From DATLGB01 sp038232275 (lineage in GTDB: Bacteria > Actinomycetota > Thermoleophilia > Solirubrobacterales > Solirubrobacteraceae), in assembly GCA_038232275.1 (NCBI GenBank), contig JBBSIC010000004.1, forward strand, positions 28,848 to 92,847: a stretch of DNA of 64,000 nt, given 5' to 3'. Of the stretch, positions 25,216 through 33,698 are shown piece by piece. A program made the translations under genes and the position numbers. The notes beneath the pieces are model-generated. The model saw only the letters and a program-made list of their open reading frames with translations, did no database searches and was not told the origin of the DNA. How positions within the stretch are numbered: position 1 is the stretch's first letter; each line of letters begins with the position of its first letter.

Positions 25216-26043
25216 TCACTCCTCCAGCCGCTTGCGCATGAGCGCGTCGAGCTGCGCGCCGGTGAGAAACGCGCCGGCGGACAGGTAGAGGTACTCGAAG
25301 AGGACGATGACGGTGGCGAGGTTGCCAAAGATGCTCCCGTATTCGGCGATCCTGGTCGCATAGAGGCCGAAGGCGACCGAGGTCAGCACCCAGCAGAGCA
25401 CGACGATTACCGATCCGATGCCCACGTACTGCGCGTCGGGATCGCGCTCCGCCGGTGCGAAGCGCACGAACATCGTCACCGTGGCGAACATCAGCACCAC
25501 CGCGAGCGGCCAGCGCAGGAACCCGATCACGTCCCCGAGCAACTGGGTGACCGCGACGGCCGCCAGCAGCAGCAGGCCGGTGCCGATCGCCAGGAGGATC
25601 GAGACCGTGTAGCGCTCGCGGAAGCTGCGCTCGCGCTCGCATTCGTAGATGCGGTCGAAGACGCCCATGATCGCGCGCACCGCGCCGGACATCTCCCACA
25701 CCGTGACGACGGCGCCGATCGTGATCCAGAAGCCCTGCTTGGCGGTGAGGACCTTGAGCACGGTCGCATCGATCACGCCGAACAGGGCGATCGAGGTCGA
25801 GTCCCGTAGCTGCGGCACGACGTGGCTGGTGTAGTAGTCCTCGAGGCCCAGGAAGCCGAGCAGCCCGAGCGCGAACAGGGTCAGCGGGATCAGCGCGAAG
25901 AGCACCTGGAAGGCGATCGCGCTGGCGTAGGTGAGGATGTCGTTGCGCTCGTAGCCATCCATCACGTCCTTGAGCACGCCGCGCGCCGTGGCGGTCCGCG
26001 CCTGAACGCGCAGGCGCTGGAAGGTGTGGGCGAGGGAGGCCAT
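25216..26043 (-). CDS. YihY/BrkB-family membrane protein
   Basis: A 275-residue membrane protein with six hydrophobic segments. The family opening is GYERNDILTYASAIAFQVLFALIPLTLFALGLLGFL, and the middle carries GAVVTVWEMSGAVRAIMGVFDRIYECERERSF. The final part ends in a short cytoplasmic tail QLDALMRKRLEE. The family was once annotated as ribonuclease BN, which is wrong; its role (perhaps transport or envelope) is unsettled. Start ATG 26043. Probably a single-gene unit. Confidence 0.9.
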   Translation of the reverse strand: MASLAHTFQRLRVQARTATARGVLKDVMDGYERNDILTYASAIAFQVLFALIPLTLFALGLLGFLGLEDYYTSHVVPQLRDSTSIALFGVIDATVLKVLTAKQGFWITIGAVVTVWEMSGAVRAIMGVFDRIYECERERSFRERYTVSILLAIGTGLLLLAAVAVTQLLGDVIGFLRWPLAVVLMFATVTMFVRFAPAERDPDAQYVGIGSVIVVLCWVLTSVAFGLYATRIAEYGSIFGNLATVIVLFEYLYLSAGAFLTGAQLDALMRKRLEE

Positions 26044-26096
26044 CGCGAGCCGCGTCTACCCCGGCGACCTGCGTCGGTACTCCGCCGCGGACGGTT

Positions 26097-26129
26097 TCGA
26101 TGCGACCCGCCCTGTGCGGGTCGCATCGA
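26097..26129. repeat. Perfect 14-base inverted repeat
   Basis: TCGATGCGACCCGC (26097-26110), loop CCTGT, GCGGGTCGCATCGA (26116-26129). A very stable hairpin between the end of the PepSY gene and the start of the YihY gene, both minus strand. There is no U tract, so either a non-canonical terminator, an RNA processing or stability element, or an operator. Confidence 0.6.
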
Positions 26130-26150
26130 GCCCGGGCGTCTACCCGCCGC

Positions 26151-26562
26151 TCACGGGTGCTGCATCGATGCCACGGACGTGACGTTGAAGTCCTTGTCGA
26201 CGTAGACGACGACCTCGGACCCGTCGGCCTTGCGCACATGCGCCTCGTAGGGCGAGCCGGTGTCGCCGTCGGTCTCGGTGCGCTCGACGGTGCCACCGGA
26301 GACCTTCCTCGGCAGCCGCCTTCACCTTGGCGGCGTCGGCCGACGACAGGGCCTGCTCCTGCTTGCCGTCGGCGCCGGTGTGGCGGCCGCGGGGCCCGAG
26401 GTCGGGGGGCATGCCCTGGCCGTTGGGCGGCGCCGGCCGGCTCTGCGCGGACGGCGATGACGAGGACGAGCTCTTCGACGCGGCGCTCGAGATCGCCGCG
26501 CCGCCCAGCGCGAGCGCGACACAGGCGCCGGCGTAGGCGAGGATTCTGGTGGGGCGGGACAT
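26151..26562 (-). pseudogene. PepSY-domain secreted protein with frameshift
   Basis: The gene starts at ATG 26562 behind CAGGAGG with a signal peptide (MSRPTRILAYAGACVALALG), a Ser-rich spacer and ADAAKVKAAAE. At about 26304-26309 the frame breaks (GAGGAAGG, one extra G): the sense continuation GGTVERTETDGDTGSPYEAH...VVVYVDKDFNVTSV lies one frame over and ends at the TGA at 26151. Read with the shift, it is a normal PepSY protein of about 137 residues, whose family acts as inhibitory or calcium-linked modules on the cell surface. Without the shift the frame runs on to 26140 with an Arg-rich nonsense tail. Confidence 0.8.
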
Positions 26563-26656
26563 CGGTTCTACCTCCTGGTGGTTGGGGGAGCCCGATCCTG
26601 CGCCCTAACCCTCAGGGCCGCGCGGCAGCCGCCTGAGGATCTGCTAGGAACCACCC

Positions 26657-27271
26657 ATGCTCGACCCCAACCAGCATGACCGCTTCGTCATGCGCCAGCG
26701 CGTGAAGCTCGTCATCAACCAGTACGTCTTCTCGGTTCCCGAGGGCGAGGACGATGACGGCGAGCCGTTTTGCTTCGTCGAGCAGAAGCGCTTCAAGTTC
26801 AAGGAGGACATCCGCTTCTTCACCGACGAGGGCAAGACGCAGGAGCTGTTGAAAATCCTCGCGCGCCAGCGCTTCGACCCGCGGGCCCGCTACGACGTCA
26901 CCGACCCGGCCGGCGTCAAGGTCGGGGAGATCCAGAAGGTCTTCGGGGCCTCGCTGCTGCGCTCGACGTACACGCTCTTCGACGCCGGCGGTGTCGAAGT
27001 GGCCACCGTCCGCGAGAAGAGCATGCCCAAGGCGCTCTTCCGCCGCCTGGTCGGCTTCGTCCCGTACGTCGGCAACTACGCCGACTGGCTCCCGATCGCC
27101 TACGACTTCGAGTTCGTCCACGGGGACGAGGTCCTCGGCGAGCACCGCCGCCGCCGCTGGAAGTGGCGCGACATCTACGACATGGACTTCACGGCCGATC
27201 CAGACCACCGGCTCGACCGGCGGCTCGTGCTGGCCACCGCCGTCGGGCTCGACGCGCTGCAGGCGCGCTAG
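26657..27271 (+). CDS. LURP-one-related / Tubby-like C-terminal barrel protein
   Basis: A 204-residue soluble protein. The run RFKFKEDIRFFTDEGKTQELLKILARQRFDPRARYDVTDPAG, then KVGEIQKVFGASLLRSTYTLFD and FVPYVGNYADWLPIAYDFEF, is the LURP-one-like pattern (Tubby/scramblase superfamily). Start at ATG 26657, with MLDPNQHDRFVMRQRVKLVI as the usual opening. Bacterial members have no settled role; the family can bind lipids. Stands alone on the plus strand. Confidence 0.82.
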   Translation: MLDPNQHDRFVMRQRVKLVINQYVFSVPEGEDDDGEPFCFVEQKRFKFKEDIRFFTDEGKTQELLKILARQRFDPRARYDVTDPAGVKVGEIQKVFGASLLRSTYTLFDAGGVEVATVREKSMPKALFRRLVGFVPYVGNYADWLPIAYDFEFVHGDEVLGEHRRRRWKWRDIYDMDFTADPDHRLDRRLVLATAVGLDALQAR

Positions 27272-27282
27272 CGCACCACCTT

Positions 27283-27335
27283 GACCGCCTCACGGCGGTC
27301 GTCTGGCACGGGAACGCTCTCCGGGCCTTCGGCCC
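27283..27335. terminator. Two hairpins after the LURP-one gene
   Basis: GACCGCC-TCAC-GGCGGTC (27283-27300) lies 12 bases after the stop, then GGGCC-TTC-GGCCC (27323-27335). Both are good stems without T runs. They sit between converging genes and could end transcription from either side. Confidence 0.4.
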
Positions 27336-27356
27336 GCCCAGCGCTGGCCGGGCTGC

Positions 27357-27992
27357 CTATCGCTGCAGCAGCTTGGCCGGACCGCCGCCGGCCTGGATCT
27401 CGTCAACCCGGTCCATCACGAGATCGGCGATCTCCTTGACCTTCTTGCCTGCCGCGTCCCGCGCCTGCTGGCGGTCCGCCTCGTCGGTCACGACGTAGGC
27501 CCAGCCGCCTCCCACGCCGCCGAGCACCGCGAGCCGCCGGCCGGTCTTGATGAGCCGGCCACCGCCCTTGCGCAGCCGCCCGCGCCGCAGAGACCCATCT
27601 GCGGCGGCGATCCCCGCCATCGCCCGTCCGAGCTGCTTTGACGTCTTGTCCACTCTCATCGCCCGCCTTCCCAAAACGATCGAACCCTTGTTGCGCCGCC
27701 CGGGGACGACGACCCCCCCGGCCGCCACGAAGCCCACGACGGCCGCCCCCTGCTGGAGCTGGTCCTCGTGGCCTGCCGCGTAGCCGCGCCAGTCCAGCTT
27801 CGCGCGCCAGTCCGTGTGGATGAGCTCAAGCGCCTGCTCCGGGAGGAGCTCCTCCCAGTCCTCAGGGATGCTGCGAACGGTTGCGACGGTCTGGCGAGCG
27901 GCGTTGGATGCGTCCGTCACGCCCTTGGATATCCCGGCTCGGTGGTGCTCGAGCGAGCGGAGTACCTCGTCTTTGCTCCGAGTCGCGCTCAC
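27357..27992 (-). CDS. DUF3618-like envelope-associated protein
   Basis: A 211-residue protein starting at GTG 27992, overlapping the holin-like gene. The first 45 residues read SATRSKDEVLRSLEHHRAGISKGVTDASNAAR, a helical segment like those of DUF3618-type proteins; a Gly/Val-rich hydrophobic stretch (AAVVGFVAAGGVVVPGRR) follows at about residue 90, and another (LAVLGGVGGGWAYVV) near 160. The middle (RRAMRVDKTSKQLGRAM) is strongly basic. Third gene of a coupled three-gene unit with the two upstream genes. Function unknown; the link to DUF3618 is weak. Confidence 0.55.
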   Translation of the reverse strand: MSATRSKDEVLRSLEHHRAGISKGVTDASNAARQTVATVRSIPEDWEELLPEQALELIHTDWRAKLDWRGYAAGHEDQLQQGAAVVGFVAAGGVVVPGRRNKGSIVLGRRAMRVDKTSKQLGRAMAGIAAADGSLRRGRLRKGGGRLIKTGRRLAVLGGVGGGWAYVVTDEADRQQARDAAGKKVKEIADLVMDRVDEIQAGGGPAKLLQR

Positions 27993-28399
27993 CTGCGGAA
28001 GGCTCCTCGTATCTTGCCGGCCTGGTCGATCGCCTGGGTCGGCAGCGGCGGCATCGCTCCACGCGACGTGCTCCAGGCGCCCCTCAGGAACACTGCCGCC
28101 GCGACGAAGAGCACCACCGCGATCAGTGCGAAGCCGATCCACGGGTGATCGCTGAAGACGTAGTCGGCTAGCAGGAACGCGAGGGCGAACGAGGCCACCA
28201 GCATGCCGGTGAGCGCGGCCGTGAACCCGACGATCGCCCGGACGAGGCCACCGGCGAGGAGCGGCAGCTTCTCGACCATCTCCAGGCGGGCGAGCGTGAG
28301 CTCCTCGGAGAGGAGGTGCACCGAGTGATCGGCGACGCGCTCGACGGCGTCGATGAACGCCTCGCCGGACTGGGTGACGTCCTCGACGACCGGGCTCAC
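27989..28399 (-). CDS. Actinobacterial holin-X-like (phage holin superfamily III-type) membrane protein
   Basis: A 136-residue protein with two adjacent membrane helices at about 52-72 (AIVGFTAALTGMLVASFALAFLL) and 85-106 (IGFALIAVVLFVAAAVFL). Upstream is an amphipathic segment with ERVADHSVHLLSEELTLARLEMVEKLP, the pattern of Actinobacterial Holin-X. GTG start at 28399 overlaps the stop of the preceding gene. These are not phage genes; they are common in actinobacterial chromosomes near DUF3618 genes. Confidence 0.75.
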   Translation of the reverse strand: MSPVVEDVTQSGEAFIDAVERVADHSVHLLSEELTLARLEMVEKLPLLAGGLVRAIVGFTAALTGMLVASFALAFLLADYVFSDHPWIGFALIAVVLFVAAAVFLRGAWSTSRGAMPPLPTQAIDQAGKIRGAFRR

Positions 28400-28575
28400 C
28401 GTACGACGCGCTTCACAACCTTGCCGACGGCGAAACCGGCGACGAAGGCATTGGCGACTGAGGCGAGCGGTTCCTTCCGCAGGGCATCCGGACGGGCGTC
28501 ACGCACCTGGTCAGGCAGGTGAGCCAGGGTCGAGCCGAGCCGCTGCCGAAGGTCTTGTAGCTGAGGGGCAGGCAT
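28396..28575 (-). CDS. Small basic protein heading the holin-X operon
   Basis: A 59-residue protein from ATG 28575 (MPAPQLQDLRQRLGSTLAHLP). It ends ANAFVAGFAVGKVVKRVVR, a short hydrophobic stretch with a positive tail, as seen in the small partners of DUF3618/holin-X genes. Coupled by GTGA to the next gene. A longer frame from 28632 exists but starts inside the AT-rich control region. Confidence 0.6.
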   Translation of the reverse strand: MPAPQLQDLRQRLGSTLAHLPDQVRDARPDALRKEPLASVANAFVAGFAVGKVVKRVVR

Positions 28576-28590
28576 CGGCGGAGTCGAAAT

Positions 28591-28612
28591 GTATGCATAC
28601 CGGCCTGCCGGT
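28591..28612. promoter_or_regulatory. Adjacent palindromes in divergent gap
   Basis: GTATGCATAC (28591-28600) is a perfect palindrome and ACCGGC-CT-GCCGGT (28599-28612) another, overlapping by two bases. They lie in a relatively AT-rich gap between the holin-X operon and the patatin remnant, where a repressor could bind. Confidence 0.4.
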
Positions 28613-28630
28613 TCAAATAGAACATTTTCC

Positions 28631-29524
28631 ATGGAGTCAGAACCAAAGACCTATGAATACGCGATACGTTTCCGGCTTCCCATGACCGTCCAGGACACTG
28701 TCGCGCGCACCGGTCCGCGCAAGCTGCTCGCTCTCGACGGCGGCGGGATCCGCGGCCTCATCTCGATCGAGGTGCTCGCCGAGATCGAGCGCACGCTGCA
28801 AGGCCGGCTCGGCCGGGACGACACATTCGTGTTGTCGGACTACTTCGACTATGTGTCAGGAACGAGCACCGGCGTGGTCGTCGCGACGTGCATCGCGGTG
28901 GGCATGCGGGTGGACGAGATCCGCGCGTTCTACGTCGACCACGGCGAGCAGATGTTCGACGAGGCGAGCCTGTTGCGACGCTGGCGCTCCCACTACGAGG
29001 ACGAGCAGTTCGCCGGCCTGCTCAAGACGGTCCTCGGGAAGGAAACGACGCTCGGCAGCGAGAAGCTGCGCATCCTGTTGATGATCGTCATGCGCAACGC
29101 GAGCACGGACTCGCCCTGGCCGCTGTCGAACAACCCGGCGGCGCTCTACAACCAGCGCGACCGTGAGGCGTCCAACCTCGACCTGCCGCTGTGGCAGCTC
29201 ATCCGCGCCAGCACGGCCGCGCCGACGTTCTTCCCGCCCGAGGTCATAGATGTCGGAGACACCGGGCCGGCGGTCTTCGTCGACGGCGGCGTCACCGTCT
29301 ACAACAACCCGGCCTTCCAGCTGTTCCTAATGGCCGAAGCTCCTCACCTACATGCGCTACAACGCCGAGCTGTCGGCTGACTGGCTTGCGGATCACGGCC
29401 TGGGCAGGATCGAGGCGAAGCAGATCCAGCTATGGACTCGACGGACCACATCCCCGAGCTGCGGGCCGTCGGCGAGGCGCTGGCCAAGAGCGTCGCGCCG
29501 GGGCACTTCGACGGGTTCGTCTAG
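28631..29524 (+). pseudogene. Patatin-like phospholipase, decayed
   Basis: The N-terminal two thirds are a good patatin domain: oxyanion loop DGGGIRG, nucleophile elbow SGTSTGVV (Gly-x-Ser-x-Gly) and catalytic DGG in FVDGGVTVYNNPAFQLFLMA. Directly after LFLMA (29330-29345) the frame jumps: sequence for the usual C-terminal end (KLLTYMRYNAELSADWLADHGLGRIEAKQIQL) follows in another frame, so roughly 100 residues that normally lie between are missing. A further one-base shift near 29432 precedes DSTDHIPELRAVGEALAKSVA and the TAG at 29522. Start uncertain: ATG 28631 or 28682. A patatin hydrolyses lipid acyl esters and serves as effector in several anti-phage systems, but this copy is dead or truncated to its first 263 codons. 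Confidence 0.8.
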
Positions 29525-30774
29525 AGGCCGCGATCCCCCGAGCAGCGGGTCGATGATGGCGGCGGGGTCGCCGGCGTCGCGCAGCAAGGCCAGCTGACGG
29601 CCGGCGGACTTGCGCTGCTGGTCGGTGAGCGGGGCCGCCCGCGCGTACAGCTCGGACGGGGTCTCGGGCGGCGTGCCGCCCAGCAGCTGCTCGTGCGAGA
29701 TCCCCTCGAGCAGGCGGCCGGCCTCGGCCTCGGCCGCCTCGTCGAGCGCCGGCAGGACGATGTCCTCCATCTCCGGCCCGACGTTTGCGAAGACGGGGCT
29801 GTCGACGCGCTTTAGTCCGACGTCGGCCAGGACCTCACGCAGGCGCTTGATCGCCGCGACCGCGTGCGCGTCGCTGATCCGGCGGGCGGTGCGCTCGTAC
29901 TGGTGCAGCGGGATGCGCTTGACGTCGAATGGGCTCGTGACCCACTTCGGCCCGATCAGCACGGTGCCCGAGCGCCGCCAGGCGTGACGCAGGCCGATCT
30001 CCCACATCACGTTGGGGTTGAGCATCGCGAGGCCGGCGTTCACGAGCTTGGAGCGGTTGAGGTGGCGCAGCATCGCGTGGTCGATCGCCTCGAGCAGGGC
30101 GTCCGTGTCGGCCCGCACCGGGCGGTAGCCGGCGTCGATCAGCGTGGGCGTCATGATCCGCGTGTAGGAGAGGTCGGCCTCGAACTGCTTCCAGCCGCGC
30201 TCGGGGTAGGGCTTCAGGCCGAAGGGCATGGCGACGAAGGCCGGCTCGGACGCCTCGCGCGGGCGCGCGGGATCGACCTCGAGCACGAGCCGGCTGCGGG
30301 CCTCGTGGTAGGCCAGCAGCTCCTCGGTGTGGTCGGTATCGTCGCGTGCGCGGGGCGTCCTCACCGCCAGCACGACGAGCTCCTCCTCGTCCTCGAGCTG
30401 GGCCTCCGCGGTCGACGAGATGCTCCTCGTGACCGCCCGGTAGCTCGCCTCCTCTCCGTCCGCGAGCGGGACCTCCGCGACGGTCACCGACGGGAGGTCG
30501 AGCTGCGTGTCGTACTTGAGCTCCCACGCGTGGCCCTTGTCGGCGACCGAGCTGGTGCGAAACGCCGCGCGAGTCCCCGCCAGCCGCACCTGCACGGGCA
30601 CGTTGGACCGCGTCGCCGCTCGATCACGAGCAGGTCCGCCCCCGCGGCCGCGCTCCCCACGACCAGGCGCGGGCGCAGCCCCGCCACGACGCGCTCGATC
30701 TGCTCGGAGACGAACGCCACGTTGTCCTCGGGGAGGTCGGCCCCGGGCCGCCGGCCTGCGTAGACGACGATCAT
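29521..30774 (-). pseudogene. SLOG-like plus TIR-like/deoxyribosyltransferase-like protein, frameshifted
   Basis: The start is ATG 30774 (MIVVYAGRRPGADLPEDN), with a Rossmann-like domain and VVGSAAAGADLLVIE typical of SLOG proteins that bind nucleotides. At about 30619 one base is missing (GAGCGGCG instead of the expected GAGGCGGCG): the rest, SNVPVQVRLAGTRAAFRTSSVADKGHAWELKYD, is in the next frame. The second domain reads AFVAMPFGLKPYPERGWKQF, then NRSKLVNAGLAMLNPNVMWEIGLRHAW and SPFDVKRIPLHQYER, a TIR-like/nucleoside-2-deoxyribosyltransferase-like fold of conflict systems. Near 29532 a run of five Gs may hide another shift: with four, the gene would stop at TAG 29523, abutting the patatin stop in a shared CTAG. 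As given, the frame runs on to 29393. Function inferred only. Confidence 0.65.
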
Positions 30775-30825
30775 CGGTTGCGGGCGATCCTCGCACACCG
30801 GTCGTCTCTATCCTCCGCCGTGCTC

Positions 30826-31866
30826 ATGGGAAGCGCCGTCAAGATCGCGGTCGTCGGCGGGGGCTACGGGGCCAAGGTCGTCCTGCCCGTGCTCTGCGAG
30901 CTCGACGAGTTCGAGCCGGTCGCGGTGTGGTCGCGCCGGGCCGGGCGCGCCCGCGAGCTGGCCGACGAGGCCGGCGTGGCGCTCGGGACGTCTGACCTCG
31001 ACGAGCTGCTCGGCGCCCCCGGCCTCGAGGCCGTGCACGTGGCGGCGCCGGTGACCATGCACGCCGAGGTGGCGACCGCGGCGGCGCAGCGGGGGCTGCA
31101 CGTCCTGTGCGAGAAGCCGCTGGCGGCCGACCTCGCCGAGGCGCGCCGCGTCGCGGCGGCGATCGCGGAGGCCGGCGTCGTCGGCGCGGTCAACTACGGC
31201 CGCCGCTTCCAGGTCGCGCGCGAGCGGCTGATCGAGCGCGTCCGCGAGGTTGCAGGGCGCCCGCGGATGATCTCGGTCTCGCTCGTCTTCTCCGACCACG
31301 CCGAGCCCGACTCGCGGCCGTTCACCTGGGTCCAGGACGCCGGGATGGGCGGCGGCCGGCTCCAGGGCTACGGCGTCCACGACCTCGACCTGCTGCTGGA
31401 GGCGTTCGGCGAGGTCGAGGCCGTGGCCGCCGCAACCGACGTCGGGGTCGCAGAGCGCGCCGACGCCGAGGGCGTCGTGCGCAGCGTGACCGCGGAGGAC
31501 GCCTACGCGATCCTGCTGCGCTTCGCCGCAGGTGGCCTGGCGGTCGTCAGCCTCGTCGCCACCGCCCGCCACGAGCGCGGCGACGTGATCGAGGTCCACG
31601 GCGCCGACGGGACGGTCTCACTCGACGCCGACCGCCGGCTGTGGTGGGGGCGCGCCGGAGGCGAGCTCGAGTGCGAGGGCCCGCTGGAGGCCAGCTCCCG
31701 CGACGCCTTCGCCCGCGTCGCGCGCAACTTCTGGGCGTCGATCCGCGAGGGGGCGCCACCGGACCCGTCACTGGACGAGGCGCTCCGTGTGCAGGCGATC
31801 CTCGACGCCGTGCGGCTGGCCGACAAGGAGCGCCGCTGGGTCGAGATGCGGGAGCTGACCGCCTGA
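30826..31866 (+). CDS. Gfo/Idh/MocA-family oxidoreductase
   Basis: A 346-residue NAD(P)-dependent oxidoreductase. The Rossmann motif is KIAVVGGGYGAKVVLP and the family signature CEKPLAADLAEARR is at about residue 95. The C-terminal GFO/IDH domain has GGGRLQGYGVHDLDLLLEAFG, including the His of the catalytic region. Such enzymes oxidise or reduce sugars and inositols; the substrate is not evident. ATG 30826 is chosen over the in-frame GTG 30820. Divergent from the SLOG/TIR gene by 51 bases. Confidence 0.92.
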   Translation: MGSAVKIAVVGGGYGAKVVLPVLCELDEFEPVAVWSRRAGRARELADEAGVALGTSDLDELLGAPGLEAVHVAAPVTMHAEVATAAAQRGLHVLCEKPLAADLAEARRVAAAIAEAGVVGAVNYGRRFQVARERLIERVREVAGRPRMISVSLVFSDHAEPDSRPFTWVQDAGMGGGRLQGYGVHDLDLLLEAFGEVEAVAAATDVGVAERADAEGVVRSVTAEDAYAILLRFAAGGLAVVSLVATARHERGDVIEVHGADGTVSLDADRRLWWGRAGGELECEGPLEASSRDAFARVARNFWASIREGAPPDPSLDEALRVQAILDAVRLADKERRWVEMRELTA

Positions 31867-31872
31867 GGCTCG

Positions 31873-32559
31873 TCAGATGGCGTGGGGCAGCAGCAGCGCG
31901 CGGCACTCCATCCCGACGGTGCTGTCCAGCGCGGCCAGGAAGGCGCCCGTCAGGCTGCGGTGCTCGCGCAGGTGCCACAGCACCTCCGAGCGGATCCACG
32001 CGGCGTCGCGCGCACGCTCGATGCTCCAGATGGCCGCGGCGTCGTCGACTGGGGCGACGGCGTGGTCGAGCTCCTTGACGGCGCCGGTCAAGAGCCACTT
32101 CTTCGTCTCTGCCTCGAGGGCGCCCAGGATCGAGTTGACCGCGTCATAGTCGGCGTGCTGCGGGCAGTCGCCGGTGGGGACGACATCCAGCGCCTGGCAG
32201 GTGTCGACGACGCCCACGGCCAGGTCGTGGCCGATGTGCGCGTTCATGCCCGCCAGCGCGAACTGCAGCGGCGCGATCCGGCGGTCGTGGCGGGCGTCGA
32301 ACAACGGCGCCCAGCAGCGCGCGGGGCTGGCTCCCGAGTCGACGGCGTCGAGCGCGTCGAAGTAGCGGTTTCCGAAGACGACGTCGAGCTGCTCGAGAAA
32401 CGGCGGCGCCTTCGGGGTACCCGCGCCGCAGTAGTCGCGTACCGCGAGCGTGACGTCGCGGTACAGGCGGTTGAACCAGCGCACGCCGTCGTCCGCCGGC
32501 AGCGTGTCATCGAGGCTGTTCAGGCGCGCGATGACCTCGTCGATCGTGGTGGCAGGCAC
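31873..32559 (-). CDS. DUF5995 family protein
   Basis: A 228-residue, all-helical soluble protein. The pattern YRDVTLAVRDYCGAG near residue 35, LDVVFGNRYFDALDAVDSG, then PLQFALAGMNAHIGHDLAVGVVDTCQAL, matches DUF5995 (from memory); the conserved HIGHDL histidines suggest metal or heme contact, but nothing is known. Start GTG 32559. It converges with the oxidoreductase gene, separated by six bases. Confidence 0.78.
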   Translation of the reverse strand: MPATTIDEVIARLNSLDDTLPADDGVRWFNRLYRDVTLAVRDYCGAGTPKAPPFLEQLDVVFGNRYFDALDAVDSGASPARCWAPLFDARHDRRIAPLQFALAGMNAHIGHDLAVGVVDTCQALDVVPTGDCPQHADYDAVNSILGALEAETKKWLLTGAVKELDHAVAPVDDAAAIWSIERARDAAWIRSEVLWHLREHRSLTGAFLAALDSTVGMECRALLLPHAI

Positions 32560-32772
32560 AGCGCCACACTAGCCCGGGGACGTAGCCTCCAGGACCTGGG
32601 ACTCGCGATCGTCGACGCCCTCGCGCGCGCCGAGGGTGGCCGCGCTGGCGTCAACAATCGGCCGGGTGGAGGCGGCGACGCGTGGCTGACGCTGCCGCCC
32701 GCACCGAGAATCAGCACCAGACTCTGTCGAGCGTGGTGGCGGGCACCCGTCAGGGGGCTTGCCACGATCAGG

Positions 32773-33522
32773 TCAGCTCGGCGGGAGAGTGCGGCTCAGC
32801 AGCGCGAAGAGCTCCGTGAAGTGCCGCTCGGACGGGGCTTCGTCGTAGGCGGCGGTGTCGGACATCGTGTAGCCGTGCAGCGCGCCTTCGTACAGCTCGG
32901 AGCGGTAGCGCACGTCCCCCTCGTCGAGCGCGCGATCGAGGACGGCGATGTGCTCCGGCGTCATGTTCTGGTCCTGATCGGCGTGACCGAAGTAGACCTC
33001 GGCCCGCAGGTCGCCGGCGGAGCGGTGCGGGCTGTCCGGCTTGTCGCTGACCAGGCCTCCGCCGTGGAAGCCGGCGAGCCCCGCCACGCGGTCGGCATGG
33101 GCGGCCGCGATGCGCCAGCCCATCCGCGCGCCGAAGCAGTAGCCGGTGATCCCCACCGGTCCTGGCGCCTCGCGGGACAGGAGGTCCAGGTACGCGGCGC
33201 CGTCGCGCACCATCGTCTCCGGGCCCAACTGCTGCATAAGCGGCCGCACGGCTTGCATGAAGCGCGCCCGGTTGTCCGGGTCGGTGAAGTCGGGCAGCGG
33301 GAGCACCGGCGCCCGCCCGGCGCGGTAGAAGACGTTCGGCGCGAGCACGACGTAGCCCCGCGCCGCGATGCGATCCGCCATCGCCTCGATGCGTGGACGC
33401 AACCCGAGCGCGTCCATCACGAACAGCACCCCCGGGTGCGGGTCGTCGTCGTCCGGCCGGGCCAGGTAGGCGTCGGCCACGCCATCCGCCGTCGTCACGT
33501 CCACCGTCGTCGCGTTGCCCAC
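32773..33522 (-). CDS. Dienelactone hydrolase family protein
   Basis: A 249-residue alpha/beta hydrolase. The nucleophile elbow is GITGYCFGARMG, where Cys takes the nucleophile place as in dienelactone hydrolases; the Asp is likely in HADQDQNM and the His in EGALHGYTM, completing a Cys-Asp-His triad. Family members open lactones of chlorocatechol breakdown or act as general carboxylesterases. Start GTG 33522; a TATAAT lies just upstream, so the message may be leaderless. Confidence 0.9.
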   Translation of the reverse strand: MGNATTVDVTTADGVADAYLARPDDDDPHPGVLFVMDALGLRPRIEAMADRIAARGYVVLAPNVFYRAGRAPVLPLPDFTDPDNRARFMQAVRPLMQQLGPETMVRDGAAYLDLLSREAPGPVGITGYCFGARMGWRIAAAHADRVAGLAGFHGGGLVSDKPDSPHRSAGDLRAEVYFGHADQDQNMTPEHIAVLDRALDEGDVRYRSELYEGALHGYTMSDTAAYDEAPSERHFTELFALLSRTLPPS

Positions 33523-33528
33523 CTCGCG

Positions 33529-33534
33529 ATTATA
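33529..33534 (-). promoter_or_regulatory. TATAAT -10 box, leaderless start
   Basis: A perfect TATAAT on the minus strand ends seven bases before the GTG of the dienelactone hydrolase gene, so transcription would begin at or within a base of the start codon. The -35 region (CGGTGG) is poor. Confidence 0.55.
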
Positions 33535-33698
33535 CGAACGGGCTCGCTTACCACCGCGGCGCCGCCGGGCGTCTATCCACCGGGCCAAACCCGCCGGGGG
33601 AAAAATCACCGCCGGGACATTCTCGGGGCGCCGCCGGCCCCGGAGGATTGGGCGCGGAGCGTCGCTCGCTCGTCACGCTGCCCCTGGGGGACTGCACC

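Noticed and set aside
27357..28575. Prophage lysis cassette because of the holin-like gene
   Set aside because: No phage structural, endolysin or integrase genes nearby; holin-X genes are ordinary in actinobacterial chromosomes.
28631..30774. Intact CBASS operon (patatin effector)
   Set aside because: No CD-NTase gene and both genes are frame-disrupted and convergent.
26045..33580. Repeated GCGTCTAYCC strings (26052, 26137, 33569) as an intergenic repeat family
   Set aside because: Only about 10 bases shared and the flanks differ; could be chance in GC-rich DNA.
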